NCBI GenBank assembly: GCA_029556545.1
Contig: JAKQEQ010000021.1
Span: 1 to 53,659, forward strand
Source: Candidatus Hydrogenedentota bacterium
GTDB taxonomy: Bacteria; Hydrogenedentota; Hydrogenedentia; Hydrogenedentales; JAGMZX01
Length of the DNA: 53,659 nucleotides
Reading direction: 5' to 3'
Position 1 is the stretch's first letter. Each line of letters begins with the position of its first letter. Positions 42,726-51,054 of this stretch are shown in pieces. The notes beneath the pieces are model-generated. The model did not search any database, had not been told where the DNA came from, and saw only the letters and a program-made list of their open reading frames with translations. The position numbers were made by a program, and so were the translations under genes.

Positions 42726-43457
42726 TCAGGATGCGCCGAGCGGCGTGCTGTCGAAACGGCGGATGTGCAGCACATCGGTCGTCGCGCGGGGACTCAGCGT
42801 GGCCAAGTACAGCGCGGCCTGCGCCACGTCCTCGGGGGTCATCCAGTCGGCCTTGTCGCGTTCGGGCATGGCCTCGTCGGCGAGGCGCGTCGCGACACCG
42901 CCGGGGCACAGGGCGTGCACGGCGATATCATAGGCACGAAGTTCGAGCGCCAGCGCGAGCGAGAACCCGTTCAGCCCGAATTTCGAGGCACAGTACGCGC
43001 TTTGCTCGGCGATGGGCTTGAGACCCGCAACGCTCGACACGTTGATGATGCGTCCGGAACGGCGGGCAATCATGGACGGCAGCACGGCCTGGGTCACGAG
43101 GAACGGCCCCGTCAGGTTCACGTCCAACGTGTGCCGCCACTCATCGATGGCGATCTCCGTAAAGGGCTTGAAGCAAGCGTAGCCGGCGTTGTTCACGAGA
43201 ATGTCGATATGCCCGAACCGATGCAACACCATGTTCACGGCGTTGTCCACCTGCGACGGGGCCGCCACGTCGCACACGCAGGGAAACGCCTCGCCGCCGA
43301 GGTCGGCGGCCAACTGCGTCGTCTCGTTGAGTTCGTCCAGGGTGCGCGCCACCAAAGCGACGCGGCAGCCCTCGCGGGCGAAGGCCAACGCGATGCCGCG
43401 GCCGATGCCCCGGCCCGCCCCCGTGATAAGCGCCGTCTTGTCTTCGAGCAGTGCCAT
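42726..43457 (-). CDS. Short-chain dehydrogenase/reductase
   Basis: 243 residues, ATG at 43457 with GGAGGA seven bases upstream. Classical SDR: TGAGRGIGRGIAL (cofactor loop), LVNNAGYA, NVSSVAG and the catalytic YCASK (Ser, Tyr, Lys). VARTLDEL after the second strand, with Arg, suggests NADP preference. FabG-like length. It starts 19 bases after the stop of the YihY gene, so the two are likely co-transcribed. Substrate unknown. Confidence 0.91.
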   Translation of the reverse strand: MALLEDKTALITGAGRGIGRGIALAFAREGCRVALVARTLDELNETTQLAADLGGEAFPCVCDVAAPSQVDNAVNMVLHRFGHIDILVNNAGYACFKPFTEIAIDEWRHTLDVNLTGPFLVTQAVLPSMIARRSGRIINVSSVAGLKPIAEQSAYCASKFGLNGFSLALALELRAYDIAVHALCPGGVATRLADEAMPERDKADWMTPEDVAQAALYLATLSPRATTDVLHIRRFDSTPLGAS

Positions 43458-43476
43458 GACAAGTTCCTCCGTTGCC

Positions 43477-45111
43477 TCAGTCGCGCGTCTCGACGCGCGC
43501 CGCAAGTTCCGCGATAGTGGCGTTGAGACAGGCCGCCTTGCCCGCCGCCAGACCTTCGTATACCGAGGCGTAGGGGCCGTCCTGACGCAGCAGCGACGGG
43601 TTCTCACCCGCCTCGCGCAATGCCCGGACCACCTCGCTGGTCCGTGTGGTCTCGGGCGAGCGGGCGGGCTGATACGTCACGGGGTCGGTGGCGCAGCGAA
43701 TCACGAACCGGGCCGCGACCAGACATTCGAGCGTCTCATGGACCAGTCGGCTCGGCACGTTCCAGGCGTCGGCCATCTCCGTGGCCGTGAGGCCGGGCAG
43801 CCCGTCGCGGAATCGCCGCGCAAGTTCAACGACCACGCGAACGGCCAGCGCCTCCTTGTACGCGAAGGAGGCGACATCCGAGAAGCGCTCCATGGCGAAG
43901 GTTTTTTCGTTCTGATACGCGAAGGTGATAAGCGCGCCGAGGAGGAGAATGATCCAGCTTGCGTAGACCCACATCATCAGCATAGGAAACAGGGCGAACC
44001 CGGAGAAGAACGGCGTGTAGCGCGCGAGGCCGATCTGGAATTTCACGTAGGCCCATGAATTCAATACCCAGAGGCCGCCGGCAACCAGCCCGCCCAGCAG
44101 CGCGTAGCGCTTGCGCACCGGCGTATTCGGCACGAGCCAGTTCAACAGACTCATCGTGAGGCAGACGACCGCCAGTTGCACGCCGCGCAGCCCCGTAGCC
44201 AGCGAACCGAGCGCCTCCTTGATCGCCTCGCTCTCGAGCGCGGCGGTCATTGCAAGCACGGCGGCGGCGACAAACGGCAGCAGCAGCGTGATCATCATGT
44301 AGTCGCTGAGGACGCGAAACCAGTGCCGGTTGCGCGCGACGCCCCAGATGGCGTTCACCGAGGTCTCGACGTTGCGCATCAGCCCGAACACGGTAGTCAG
44401 CACAAACACCAGGCCCGAGAGGCCGAGCGTCGGTAAATCGCGCGCGCCCTGCTCCGCCATGGTCACGAGCATCTTCACGGGGTCCACGTATCGGGTGTCG
44501 ACGCCGACGTTCGCCTGGGCGACGCCGAGGAGGACAAAGTTCATGATGCTGCGCTTGAGCGCCTCATTGTCCCGCTCCCGATCCTTCTCGCCGCCGCGCG
44601 CCAATGCGGCCGCCCCGTTCCGGCCGGGCGACTTCACGGCGGCGCGAAGCGGCCCGCGGACGTTCGGGAGAAGACGATCGGTATTAACGCGCGCGAGTTC
44701 GCCGAGGTCCCCTTCCTTTTCCAAGACATACGCGGCGCGCGCGGCGGCGGGAAGCCGCTTCACAACCTCTTCGCCGCGGATCATCATGGCCACTTTGGTC
44801 AGGCGTTCGTCGAGTTGCTCCGACCAACGGCGATAGACGCCCTCGCCCAGGTTGAACGTGGTGATGAAGAAGAACATGAACGTGAGAAACGGAACGATGA
44901 ACAGGAGCGTGGCGAAGGTCAAGGCCGACGCCCTCAGCAGGAGCGTCTCCTCGATCAGGCCGCGCATGATTAGGATCGCGACGCGCACGTGCTTGATGAT
45001 CAGGCCGTGCGGCACCTGCTCTCCCGGCCGCCCGATGCGCCATACGTCATAGGTGACAAAACGGCGGCCCCGCTCGAGCGCGGCGATCATGCCTTGGAAG
45101 CTTTGGGTCAT
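43477..45111 (-). CDS. YihY/BrkB-family membrane protein with winged-helix C-terminus
   Basis: 544 residues, ATG at 45111. The YihY/BrkB core (six membrane segments) is shown by RASALTFATLLFIVPFLTFMF, IWGVARNRHW, LNWLVPNTPVRKRYALLGGLVAG and FSGFALFPMLMMWVYASWII. A long extracytoplasmic insertion (about residues 95-190) separates the first and second segments, larger than usual. After the core, about 120 cytoplasmic residues include a winged-helix-like stretch (LTATEMADAWNVPSRLVHETLECL), as in the longer YihY proteins. Function of the family is unsettled; it was once misnamed RNase BN. Confidence 0.88.
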   Translation of the reverse strand: MTQSFQGMIAALERGRRFVTYDVWRIGRPGEQVPHGLIIKHVRVAILIMRGLIEETLLLRASALTFATLLFIVPFLTFMFFFITTFNLGEGVYRRWSEQLDERLTKVAMMIRGEEVVKRLPAAARAAYVLEKEGDLGELARVNTDRLLPNVRGPLRAAVKSPGRNGAAALARGGEKDRERDNEALKRSIMNFVLLGVAQANVGVDTRYVDPVKMLVTMAEQGARDLPTLGLSGLVFVLTTVFGLMRNVETSVNAIWGVARNRHWFRVLSDYMMITLLLPFVAAAVLAMTAALESEAIKEALGSLATGLRGVQLAVVCLTMSLLNWLVPNTPVRKRYALLGGLVAGGLWVLNSWAYVKFQIGLARYTPFFSGFALFPMLMMWVYASWIILLLGALITFAYQNEKTFAMERFSDVASFAYKEALAVRVVVELARRFRDGLPGLTATEMADAWNVPSRLVHETLECLVAARFVIRCATDPVTYQPARSPETTRTSEVVRALREAGENPSLLRQDGPYASVYEGLAAGKAACLNATIAELAARVETRD

Positions 45112-45261
45112 GACTCCATGCTACCCATGCGTGTCCGATGGAGACAAATCGCGCAATTCCTGACTCGTACTCGTACTCGGCCATCTCTCACCCCCTCCCG
45201 CTTTTACGTCAAGCATACTCAGGAACCTGCGCGTACAAGCGCGGCCAAACTGCAAGGTGGA

Positions 45262-46749
45262 TTATCGGATGGTGACGGGTGTCCCGATTGCGCATAGGCG
45301 GAAGAGCGTCGCGGCGTCGTCGGGATACATGCGGATGCAGCCCCGGCTCGCGTCGCGCCCAATCGAGGCGGCCTCCGTCGTCGGATGTATGCCGTAGCTG
45401 GTCGGTCCCCCGTCATTGCCCAATCCCATCCAGTACGCACCGAGCGGATTGGCCGCGTCCCCGGCCTTGACGGTCCTGCCCGCATTGTACCAGTCGGGAT
45501 CCGTTAGCTTGTTCGCGATATGAAAGTCCCCGGTGGGCGTCGCACCGTGCCGGCCAAGCCCCACGGGAAATCGCGCGGCAAGCGTCCCGTCCCGGTAGAC
45601 GGCCAAGATGTGATCGCGCTTGCTGATAACGATCGAGAATGCCGGGGCGACCGTCGCGGTGGGCACGTTTCCCAAGGCGAACGCGTCACGCAGCGGCGGC
45701 GGCAGCGTGCTCGGTATGGCGCCCGCGCGCAACGCATCCCACAAGGCCGCGGCGCGACCGCGCCACAGCGGGTCGATCTCCGGCGCGACGGCGAGGGCTT
45801 GCTCGATACGCCGCATCGCGTCGCCAATTCGGCCTGCTGCCGCGAGGCTCCAGGCCTTATCGAGTCCCATACTGAAGCGCGCGGCGGGTGAAGGCGCATC
45901 CCGCGGCGGTATGGAGACCTGCGCTGCCAGCGCCGTTGAACCGACTTCGGGGAGAAGGTCGATGGCGGCGAATTCCGGCATCGTCGCGGCCAAGAGCGGC
46001 TGGGTATCGACGATGGTGGACGTGTATACGATGCCCGCTTCGGGCGTTGTAACGGCCCGCGAGACGCCGTTCTCGGCCGGCGCCACCGGAATGGCGGACG
46101 GCGCGGCGTCGGCATGCGCCGACCGGACGTGGTTCGGGAAGCTTGCGGATTCCGGCCAGCGAAAAGAGGTACCGGCCCGGTAGCCGACGAGCCCAAGCAA
46201 TAACAGCAGGCTCAAGAGGAGCAAAGCCAGGGCGCGTTTGCGACGAGCCCTTCCTTGTGGCCGGTGCGGGGCAGGCGGCGCGTCCGCCTGGCGCAGATGC
46301 TCGACCATCGCGATCGGGGAGGGCCCCGCGCCGGCCCGCCGCGGCAGCGCGCGCTCGATTCGTTCGAGCAGAAGACGCGCATCGGAGGGGTCTGTAATTT
46401 CCAGCGTCCCTATATGCTTGGGCGCGGGAGCAATCAGCCGTATCCCGATCAAGTACTCACCATCGTCTACAGCCGTGATGTTGGCGACACGGCCACGTAC
46501 GAGGATGAGAGATTCTTCGCGTTCGCCGCCGGTTCCGCCAATTTCGACCTCGAGCGGTGCGCCCACAGGTTCGCGGGTACGGCACCGTAGGCGAAGTCCG
46601 GTGAGACTGACGTTTTCAACAGTGGCGCGCGTGAGAATTGCGGGTTGATCGATGCGCGCGTACACGGCGGAGCGTTGCGTCAATGCGCGCTCGTGGCGTC
46701 GCCGGTCCGGCGTAATGTCGTTTCTTGCGACCGCAGCCTCGTTGCCCAT
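45262..46749 (-). CDS. PilZ domain-L,D-transpeptidase fusion
   Basis: 495 residues, ATG at 46749. The N-terminal PilZ domain (about 14-120) has both cyclic-di-GMP contacts: Arg17-x3-Arg21 and Asn46-x-Ser48-x2-Gly51 (NVSLTG). A basic stretch and one membrane segment (about 170-190) follow, then a 180-residue linker with a TPR-like helical pair (about 285-355, AWSLAAAGRIGDAMRRIEQAL). The YkuD L,D-transpeptidase domain (about 370-495) carries His455 (YGIHPT) and nucleophile Cys471 (SRGCIRM). The topology puts PilZ in the cytoplasm and the transpeptidase in the periplasm, where the family makes 3-3 peptidoglycan cross-links or attaches proteins. It is divergent from two MshEN-domain genes. I know of no described protein of this layout. 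Confidence 0.9.
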   Translation of the reverse strand: MGNEAAVARNDITPDRRRHERALTQRSAVYARIDQPAILTRATVENVSLTGLRLRCRTREPVGAPLEVEIGGTGGEREESLILVRGRVANITAVDDGEYLIGIRLIAPAPKHIGTLEITDPSDARLLLERIERALPRRAGAGPSPIAMVEHLRQADAPPAPHRPQGRARRKRALALLLLSLLLLLGLVGYRAGTSFRWPESASFPNHVRSAHADAAPSAIPVAPAENGVSRAVTTPEAGIVYTSTIVDTQPLLAATMPEFAAIDLLPEVGSTALAAQVSIPPRDAPSPAARFSMGLDKAWSLAAAGRIGDAMRRIEQALAVAPEIDPLWRGRAAALWDALRAGAIPSTLPPPLRDAFALGNVPTATVAPAFSIVISKRDHILAVYRDGTLAARFPVGLGRHGATPTGDFHIANKLTDPDWYNAGRTVKAGDAANPLGAYWMGLGNDGGPTSYGIHPTTEAASIGRDASRGCIRMYPDDAATLFRLCAIGTPVTIR

Positions 46750-46826
46750 AACATCCGTGCCTTGCCTGGGACCTCCGAAACCAGTATACCATGCGATGCA
46801 CGGACCCTTGCCGCTGATTGCGGCTG

Positions 46827-46855
46827 TTGCGGGGGCGTCGCCGTCTCCCTATAAT
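46827..46855 (+). promoter_or_regulatory. Promoter of the first MshEN gene, -10 box inside a palindrome
   Basis: TTGCGG (46827-46832), 17-base spacer, TATAAT (46850-46855). The -10 box is bracketed by CTCCC and GGGAG (46845-46849 and 46856-46860), a symmetric site that a repressor could use. The start of transcription would be near 46862. Confidence 0.65.
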
Positions 46856-46902
46856 GGGAGTCGTCGGTCCTTGGCGGGTATGAGAACATGTGCGGGAGGC
46901 AT

Positions 46903-48096
46903 ATGGCGCGGGACGCAGAGCACTCCATCGAATCATCGGAATCCGCGGCCAGGAGTTGGAGCGCCTTGGTCAGTGGTGCATACCCCGACATCGAGCGCGC
47001 CCTCGGGAACACCGCCGAAGCTATTCGTCGCCTTGAGCAGTGGGCGCGCCGCCGTCCCAAGCTCGATCCCGAGCGCTTGCGGCAACGCACAAGCGCGGGA
47101 AGCGCCCCGGATGGAGACGCGGAGGCCGCTGCCGCACTGCGAGAGGGATTGGGCGATTTCCAAATCGAGGTGGCAACCCTTGAGGCCCAGGCCAAACGCG
47201 CGCTCGAATCGGGCGCGCACCTGATTCGCGCGCTTAAACCCCTCTGCGGCGAGGAGCCGCCGGCGCAGACCGTGTCTTCCTCGCGGGACGTGCCTGCTTC
47301 CTCGGACGCGCTTGCAGAAGAAAACGCAGCACTGCGCGCGGAGGCGGCCCGGCTGCGCCGGGAGATCATCGAGGCGCAAGCCCGCCCGACGCCCCTGAAA
47401 GCCGCGACGGAACCCAGCCTGCGCGAGCACGACCTGGAGGCGGAAGTCGAGCGGCTGCGCGCGAAACTTGCGGAACTGCATCACGATCTCGCACACGTGC
47501 GCGAAGCGCCTGCGGCGCTCCCGGCGGACGTGCAGGAGGAACTGGCGACGCTGCGGGTCGAAGCGGCGGCGCTGCGGGAGACGAACGAACGGCTGCGCCG
47601 GCCGTTGCCCGGATCGAGCGACGAACGGTTCGACGTGATCGCGAGTCAGGCGTTCGACCCGGAAGGCCGGCGAAAACTGCTCGGACAGATTCTCGTGGAC
47701 GCGGGTGTTATCCGCAACGAACACCTTGAAATCGCGCTGTATGAACAGCACAGTTCATGGCGACGGCACTTGGGCGCGATCCTGGTGGACCTCGGGTTTG
47801 CCAGCGAGGAAGACATTGCTCACGCGCTGGCCGCGCAGCTCGCGCTGCCTTTTATCGACCTGCGCATGGAGCACGTCAGCGAGCAGGCGCTGGCGCTCGT
47901 CAGCCGTCAGTTGGCCATCCACCATACCTGCATTCCCTTGCGGATCAACACCGCGGGGATCACAATTGCCTTTGCGAACCCCCACGACCTCGTCGCGCTC
48001 GATGACTTGCGTCTGGCCACCGGTCGCCCCGTCCAGCCCGTGGTGGCCACCGCCGGCCAAATCAAGTACGCGATTCGCGAGCATTACCTCATCTGA
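46903..48096 (+). CDS. Coiled-coil protein with C-terminal MshEN domain
   Basis: 397 residues from the ATG at 46903 (GGGAGG just upstream, spacer short); the ATG at 46888 adds five residues. The first 240 residues are Ala/Glu/Arg/Leu-rich and predicted coiled coil (for example 138-160 and 175-232). The last 150 residues are an MshEN (GspE/PilB N-terminal) domain with the two 24-residue motifs at 259-282 (LLGQILVDAG...) and 289-312 (HLGAILVDLG...), then LALPFIDL and ITIAFANPHDLVALDDL. MshEN domains bind cyclic di-GMP. The leading Arg of each motif is Leu259 and His289, so binding may be weak or lost. No ATPase domain follows. A 9- to 17-base-precise promoter precedes the gene. Confidence 0.83.
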   Translation: MARDAEHSIESSESAARSWSALVSGAYPDIERALGNTAEAIRRLEQWARRRPKLDPERLRQRTSAGSAPDGDAEAAAALREGLGDFQIEVATLEAQAKRALESGAHLIRALKPLCGEEPPAQTVSSSRDVPASSDALAEENAALRAEAARLRREIIEAQARPTPLKAATEPSLREHDLEAEVERLRAKLAELHHDLAHVREAPAALPADVQEELATLRVEAAALRETNERLRRPLPGSSDERFDVIASQAFDPEGRRKLLGQILVDAGVIRNEHLEIALYEQHSSWRRHLGAILVDLGFASEEDIAHALAAQLALPFIDLRMEHVSEQALALVSRQLAIHHTCIPLRINTAGITIAFANPHDLVALDDLRLATGRPVQPVVATAGQIKYAIREHYLI

Positions 48097-48105
48097 TCCC
48101 ACGCA

Positions 48106-48134
48106 TTGATCGCGCTTTTCACCGCGCCTATAAT
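48106..48134 (+). promoter_or_regulatory. Promoter of the second MshEN gene
   Basis: TTGATC (48106-48111), 17-base spacer, TATAAT (48129-48134), 47 bases before the ATG at 48182. It lies just after the previous stop, so the second gene can be transcribed on its own. Confidence 0.7.
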
Positions 48135-48181
48135 CGCCGCGGGCGCGCTGTCCGCCGCCCGTCGCAAAGGAAAAGCTGCCA

Positions 48182-49144
48182 ATGGGCGCATCGGATCAGG
48201 TTGTATTCGAACAACTGGCCACGGCCATCGACGACTGGACCGTCCAGCTTCAGGCCGCGCATGAGGAACTGGGGGAGACCTTCGCGTCGGCGATCGCGCG
48301 TGCCGGAAGCCGGGCGCAACAGGCGCAGGGCGGCCCGGAACCCCCTTCGGGGGAAATCAACGCGCTCCGCGAAGAACTGGCGGCGCGCGATGCTCGAATC
48401 GTGGCGCTCGGCCATGAAGTGGCGGAACTGCGCGCGAACGAGGCGGCCGCGTGCGCGGAATGCGAGGCCCTGCGTCGCGCCCTCGAACACGCGCGCGAGC
48501 AACTTGCCGCGCACTCCCCTGAGCGGTTCGAGGAACTCGAGCACCTTCTGGCGGAGGAACGCGACCATGCGGGCGTACTCGAGGCGCAATTGAATCAGGC
48601 CCGTGAAGAATGCGAGCGGCTGCGTATGCAAAGCGACGCGCCCGATCCCATTGTCACGGACCGCGCCGCACCGACGGGCGCGTCGCACATCCCTGCGTTC
48701 GATGCGAAAGGCCACAAACGGCGCATGGGCGAAATCCTCGTCGACTTGGGCGTTCTGACGCATGATCAACTCATGGAAATCCTTGACGAACAGATTGCCG
48801 ACCCACAGCGACGCTTCGGCGCGCTCGTGGTCGAGCGCGGGCATACGGACGAGGAACTGGTGGCCCGCATTCTCGCGGCGCAAAGCCGTCTGCCCTTCGT
48901 GCGCCTGAGTGAAATCGACATTGACACGAAGGTTCTCGGCAAGATAACGCCGCAACTGGCGCGCACGCGCCGTTGCGTGCCCATCGCCATCGAGGACGAC
49001 CGGCTGCGCGTCGCCATGGCGAACCCGCTCGACTTGATTGCCGTCGAGGACATCGAGATTACGACCAAGCTTCGCGTCGAGCCCGTCGTCGCCATGCTCG
49101 GCGAAATCGAAGCCGCCCTCGACAGTTACTACGGCGGGCGGTGA
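48182..49144 (+). CDS. Coiled-coil protein with intact MshEN cyclic-di-GMP motifs
   Basis: 320 residues, ATG at 48182 with AAAGGAAAAG upstream. Residues about 55-150 are coiled coil. The C-terminal half is an MshEN domain with both 24-residue motifs complete: 181-204 starting RMGEILVDLG and 211-234 starting RFGALVVERG, each with Arg at position 1, Gly at 3 and 10, Leu at 21 and Gln at 24. RLPFVRL and LRVAMANPLDLIAVEDI follow, as in type II secretion and type IV pilus ATPases, but the ATPase itself is missing. It is a paralogue of the preceding gene and probably a free-standing cyclic-di-GMP receptor. Partner unknown. Confidence 0.86.
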   Translation: MGASDQVVFEQLATAIDDWTVQLQAAHEELGETFASAIARAGSRAQQAQGGPEPPSGEINALREELAARDARIVALGHEVAELRANEAAACAECEALRRALEHAREQLAAHSPERFEELEHLLAEERDHAGVLEAQLNQAREECERLRMQSDAPDPIVTDRAAPTGASHIPAFDAKGHKRRMGEILVDLGVLTHDQLMEILDEQIADPQRRFGALVVERGHTDEELVARILAAQSRLPFVRLSEIDIDTKVLGKITPQLARTRRCVPIAIEDDRLRVAMANPLDLIAVEDIEITTKLRVEPVVAMLGEIEAALDSYYGGR

Positions 49145-49258
49145 AGGTAATGGCGGACAGACGCGACGCAGCCGTTTTCTACGTTGCATGACGTGTCAAG
49201 CGAGTCGGCCGCGCCGGAGAGCGCGCATATCGAATCCGCATGCCACAGGAGGCCAATT

Positions 49259-49858
49259 GTGGAGGGGTTGCCTTGTCTCAAGGGCGCGTTGCACACGCAT
49301 ACGACGTGTTCGGACGGGCGGCTGACGCCACTCGAGGTGTTGCGCGCATACCGCGACCTCGGTTACGACTTCGTCGCGCTCACGGACCATGACTTCCTGG
49401 TGAAGCCGGATGCTTACGCGGCGCTCCCGGACCGGTTCGAAGACATGCTGGTCTTCAAGGGCGTCGAGAAGACCGTGTTCGCTCGTGGCTACGTGCACGT
49501 CAACGTCATCCCCGGCCGCGAGGAAACACTGCACGTGTTCAATCATCCCGCCGAGTACGGATACAGCGTCGCGCAGTTGCTTGAACGCATCGCGCTGGTT
49601 CAGCAGAATATGCCCCTGCACGCCATCGAGGTAACGGCGAAGGGCTTCTATACGCCCGAGTACGACATCGAGTCCCTCGCGCTGCCTAAGGTCGCGTCGG
49701 ACGACAGCCACACGCGCGACATGTGCGGGCGCGCGTGGATCACCGCGCAGGCGGAAAGGGAACATGACGCGGTACTGCGCGCCATCAAGGCGGGACAGGC
49801 CCGCGTCCACTATGGCGCGGTTGCGCGACAACGGTCGTGGGCCCATTTTGGCGAGTAA
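49259..49858 (+). CDS. PHP-domain metal-dependent phosphoesterase-like protein
   Basis: 199 residues. GTG at 49259 is chosen because AGGAGG lies six bases upstream and the PHP domain starts at once; starts near 49184 have no such site. The motifs are KGALHTHTTCSDGRLTP (metal His-x-His, Asp), FVALTDHDF, HVNVIPGREE with HVFNHPAEYG, and PKVASDDSHTRDM near the end. These match stand-alone PHP proteins related to YciV and histidinol phosphatase. Action on a phosphodiester or nucleotide is likely; the substrate is unknown. The thiolase operon begins 40 bases later. Confidence 0.87.
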   Translation: MEGLPCLKGALHTHTTCSDGRLTPLEVLRAYRDLGYDFVALTDHDFLVKPDAYAALPDRFEDMLVFKGVEKTVFARGYVHVNVIPGREETLHVFNHPAEYGYSVAQLLERIALVQQNMPLHAIEVTAKGFYTPEYDIESLALPKVASDDSHTRDMCGRAWITAQAEREHDAVLRAIKAGQARVHYGAVARQRSWAHFGE

Positions 49859-49898
49859 ACTCCGCGGCGAACATGTCGGGGAACGGAGGGCAGGCATC

Positions 49899-51041
49899 GT
49901 GACAAGCCGGGTCGCTATTTGCGCGGTTGCCCAGACGAAATACGAAGCGGACAAATGGGACGTCCGCATGCAGGGCATGGTCTGGGAAGTCGTTAAGCAG
50001 GTGCGGGCGCAGACCGGCCTCGACTTCGGCGATGACGGCATCGAGGCGGCGGTCACGGTATCGGACGACGTTTTCGATGCGCGCACCATATCCGACAGCG
50101 CCGTGACAGACGTAGTGGGCGCGCATTTCCGGGGTGAGGAAAAGGTGGCTTCCGACGGCGCGCAGGGTGTTTACTACGCCGTCGCCACGATCCTGTCCGG
50201 CAAACACGACGTCGTCTTGCTGGCGGGCCACTGCAAAGAGTCCCAGGCCGCCAGCCGCAATATGGTCACGCACCTCGCATTTGACCCCTTCTTCACCCGA
50301 CCCGTCGGCCTCGATTATCTCGCCGCCGCCGCGCTTCAGGCGGACGCCTACATGCGCAAGACCGGTGTCACCGAGGATCAGTTGGCCGACGTGGTCGTAC
50401 GATCGCGACAGTGGGCCGCGAAGAATCCCGTCGCTCGCGACGCAACGCCGCTCACGCGCGATGATGTGCTTGCATCCCCCATGCTCGCCGACCCGATACG
50501 CGAATCGTTCATGTATCCGATCACGGACGGCGCCGTCGCCATGATTCTCGCTTCCGAGGAGCGTGCCCGCGACATTACGGACCGGCCGGTCTGGGTGACA
50601 GGACTCGGCAACTGTTACGACAGCTTCTTTCTGGGCGAACGTGACCTGGCGGGCAATTTCGCGCTCGAACGCGCGGCTGCGCGCGCTTATTGCATGGCCG
50701 GTATCAAGAACCCGGTAACGGCGTTCGACGTCGTCGAGTTGTGCGACCAATGCGCGCACCAGATGCCGCAATGGGCGGAAGGCCTCGGCCTGTGTGCGGC
50801 AGGCGGAGGCGCGGTTTGGCTTGCGGAGGGCGGCCCTGACTGCCATAGCGTGAACCGCTCCGGCGGCATGCTCGCCGGCAACCCGCTCATGCTGGGCGGC
50901 ATGGCGCGTGTCGCCGAGGCGGTCCTTCAGTTGCGGGGCGACGCGGGCGCGCGGCAGGCGCAGGGTGCGAAGCGCGCCCTTGCCCACGGCTGCTGCGGTC
51001 CCGCAGGCCAGTTGCAGGTGGCGGTTGTACTGGAAGCGTAA
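49899..51041 (+). CDS. Thiolase-like protein, probably catalytically inactive subunit
   Basis: 380 residues; GTG at 49899 with GGAGG nine bases upstream. The SCP2/archaeal-type thiolase fold is recognisable from AICAVAQTKYEAD, DGAVAMILASEERARDI, FDVVELCDQCAHQ and the C-terminal NRSGGMLAGNPLMLGG. The expected nucleophilic Cys is not found: at the place of Cys96 in the next protein there is Tyr92 (GVYYAVATILSG). It may be a structural partner of that protein, as in two-subunit thiolases and aldolases. The gene order then continues with two DUF35 genes, so the four products probably form one complex. Confidence 0.85.
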   Translation: MTSRVAICAVAQTKYEADKWDVRMQGMVWEVVKQVRAQTGLDFGDDGIEAAVTVSDDVFDARTISDSAVTDVVGAHFRGEEKVASDGAQGVYYAVATILSGKHDVVLLAGHCKESQAASRNMVTHLAFDPFFTRPVGLDYLAAAALQADAYMRKTGVTEDQLADVVVRSRQWAAKNPVARDATPLTRDDVLASPMLADPIRESFMYPITDGAVAMILASEERARDITDRPVWVTGLGNCYDSFFLGERDLAGNFALERAAARAYCMAGIKNPVTAFDVVELCDQCAHQMPQWAEGLGLCAAGGGAVWLAEGGPDCHSVNRSGGMLAGNPLMLGGMARVAEAVLQLRGDAGARQAQGAKRALAHGCCGPAGQLQVAVVLEA

Positions 51042-51054
51042 GGAGACCTCCTTC

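Noticed and set aside
41832-43517. Plus-strand frame of 561 codons across the MATE and SDR genes
   Set aside because: It spans two well-supported minus-strand genes and shows His/Asp/Glu-rich shadow composition.
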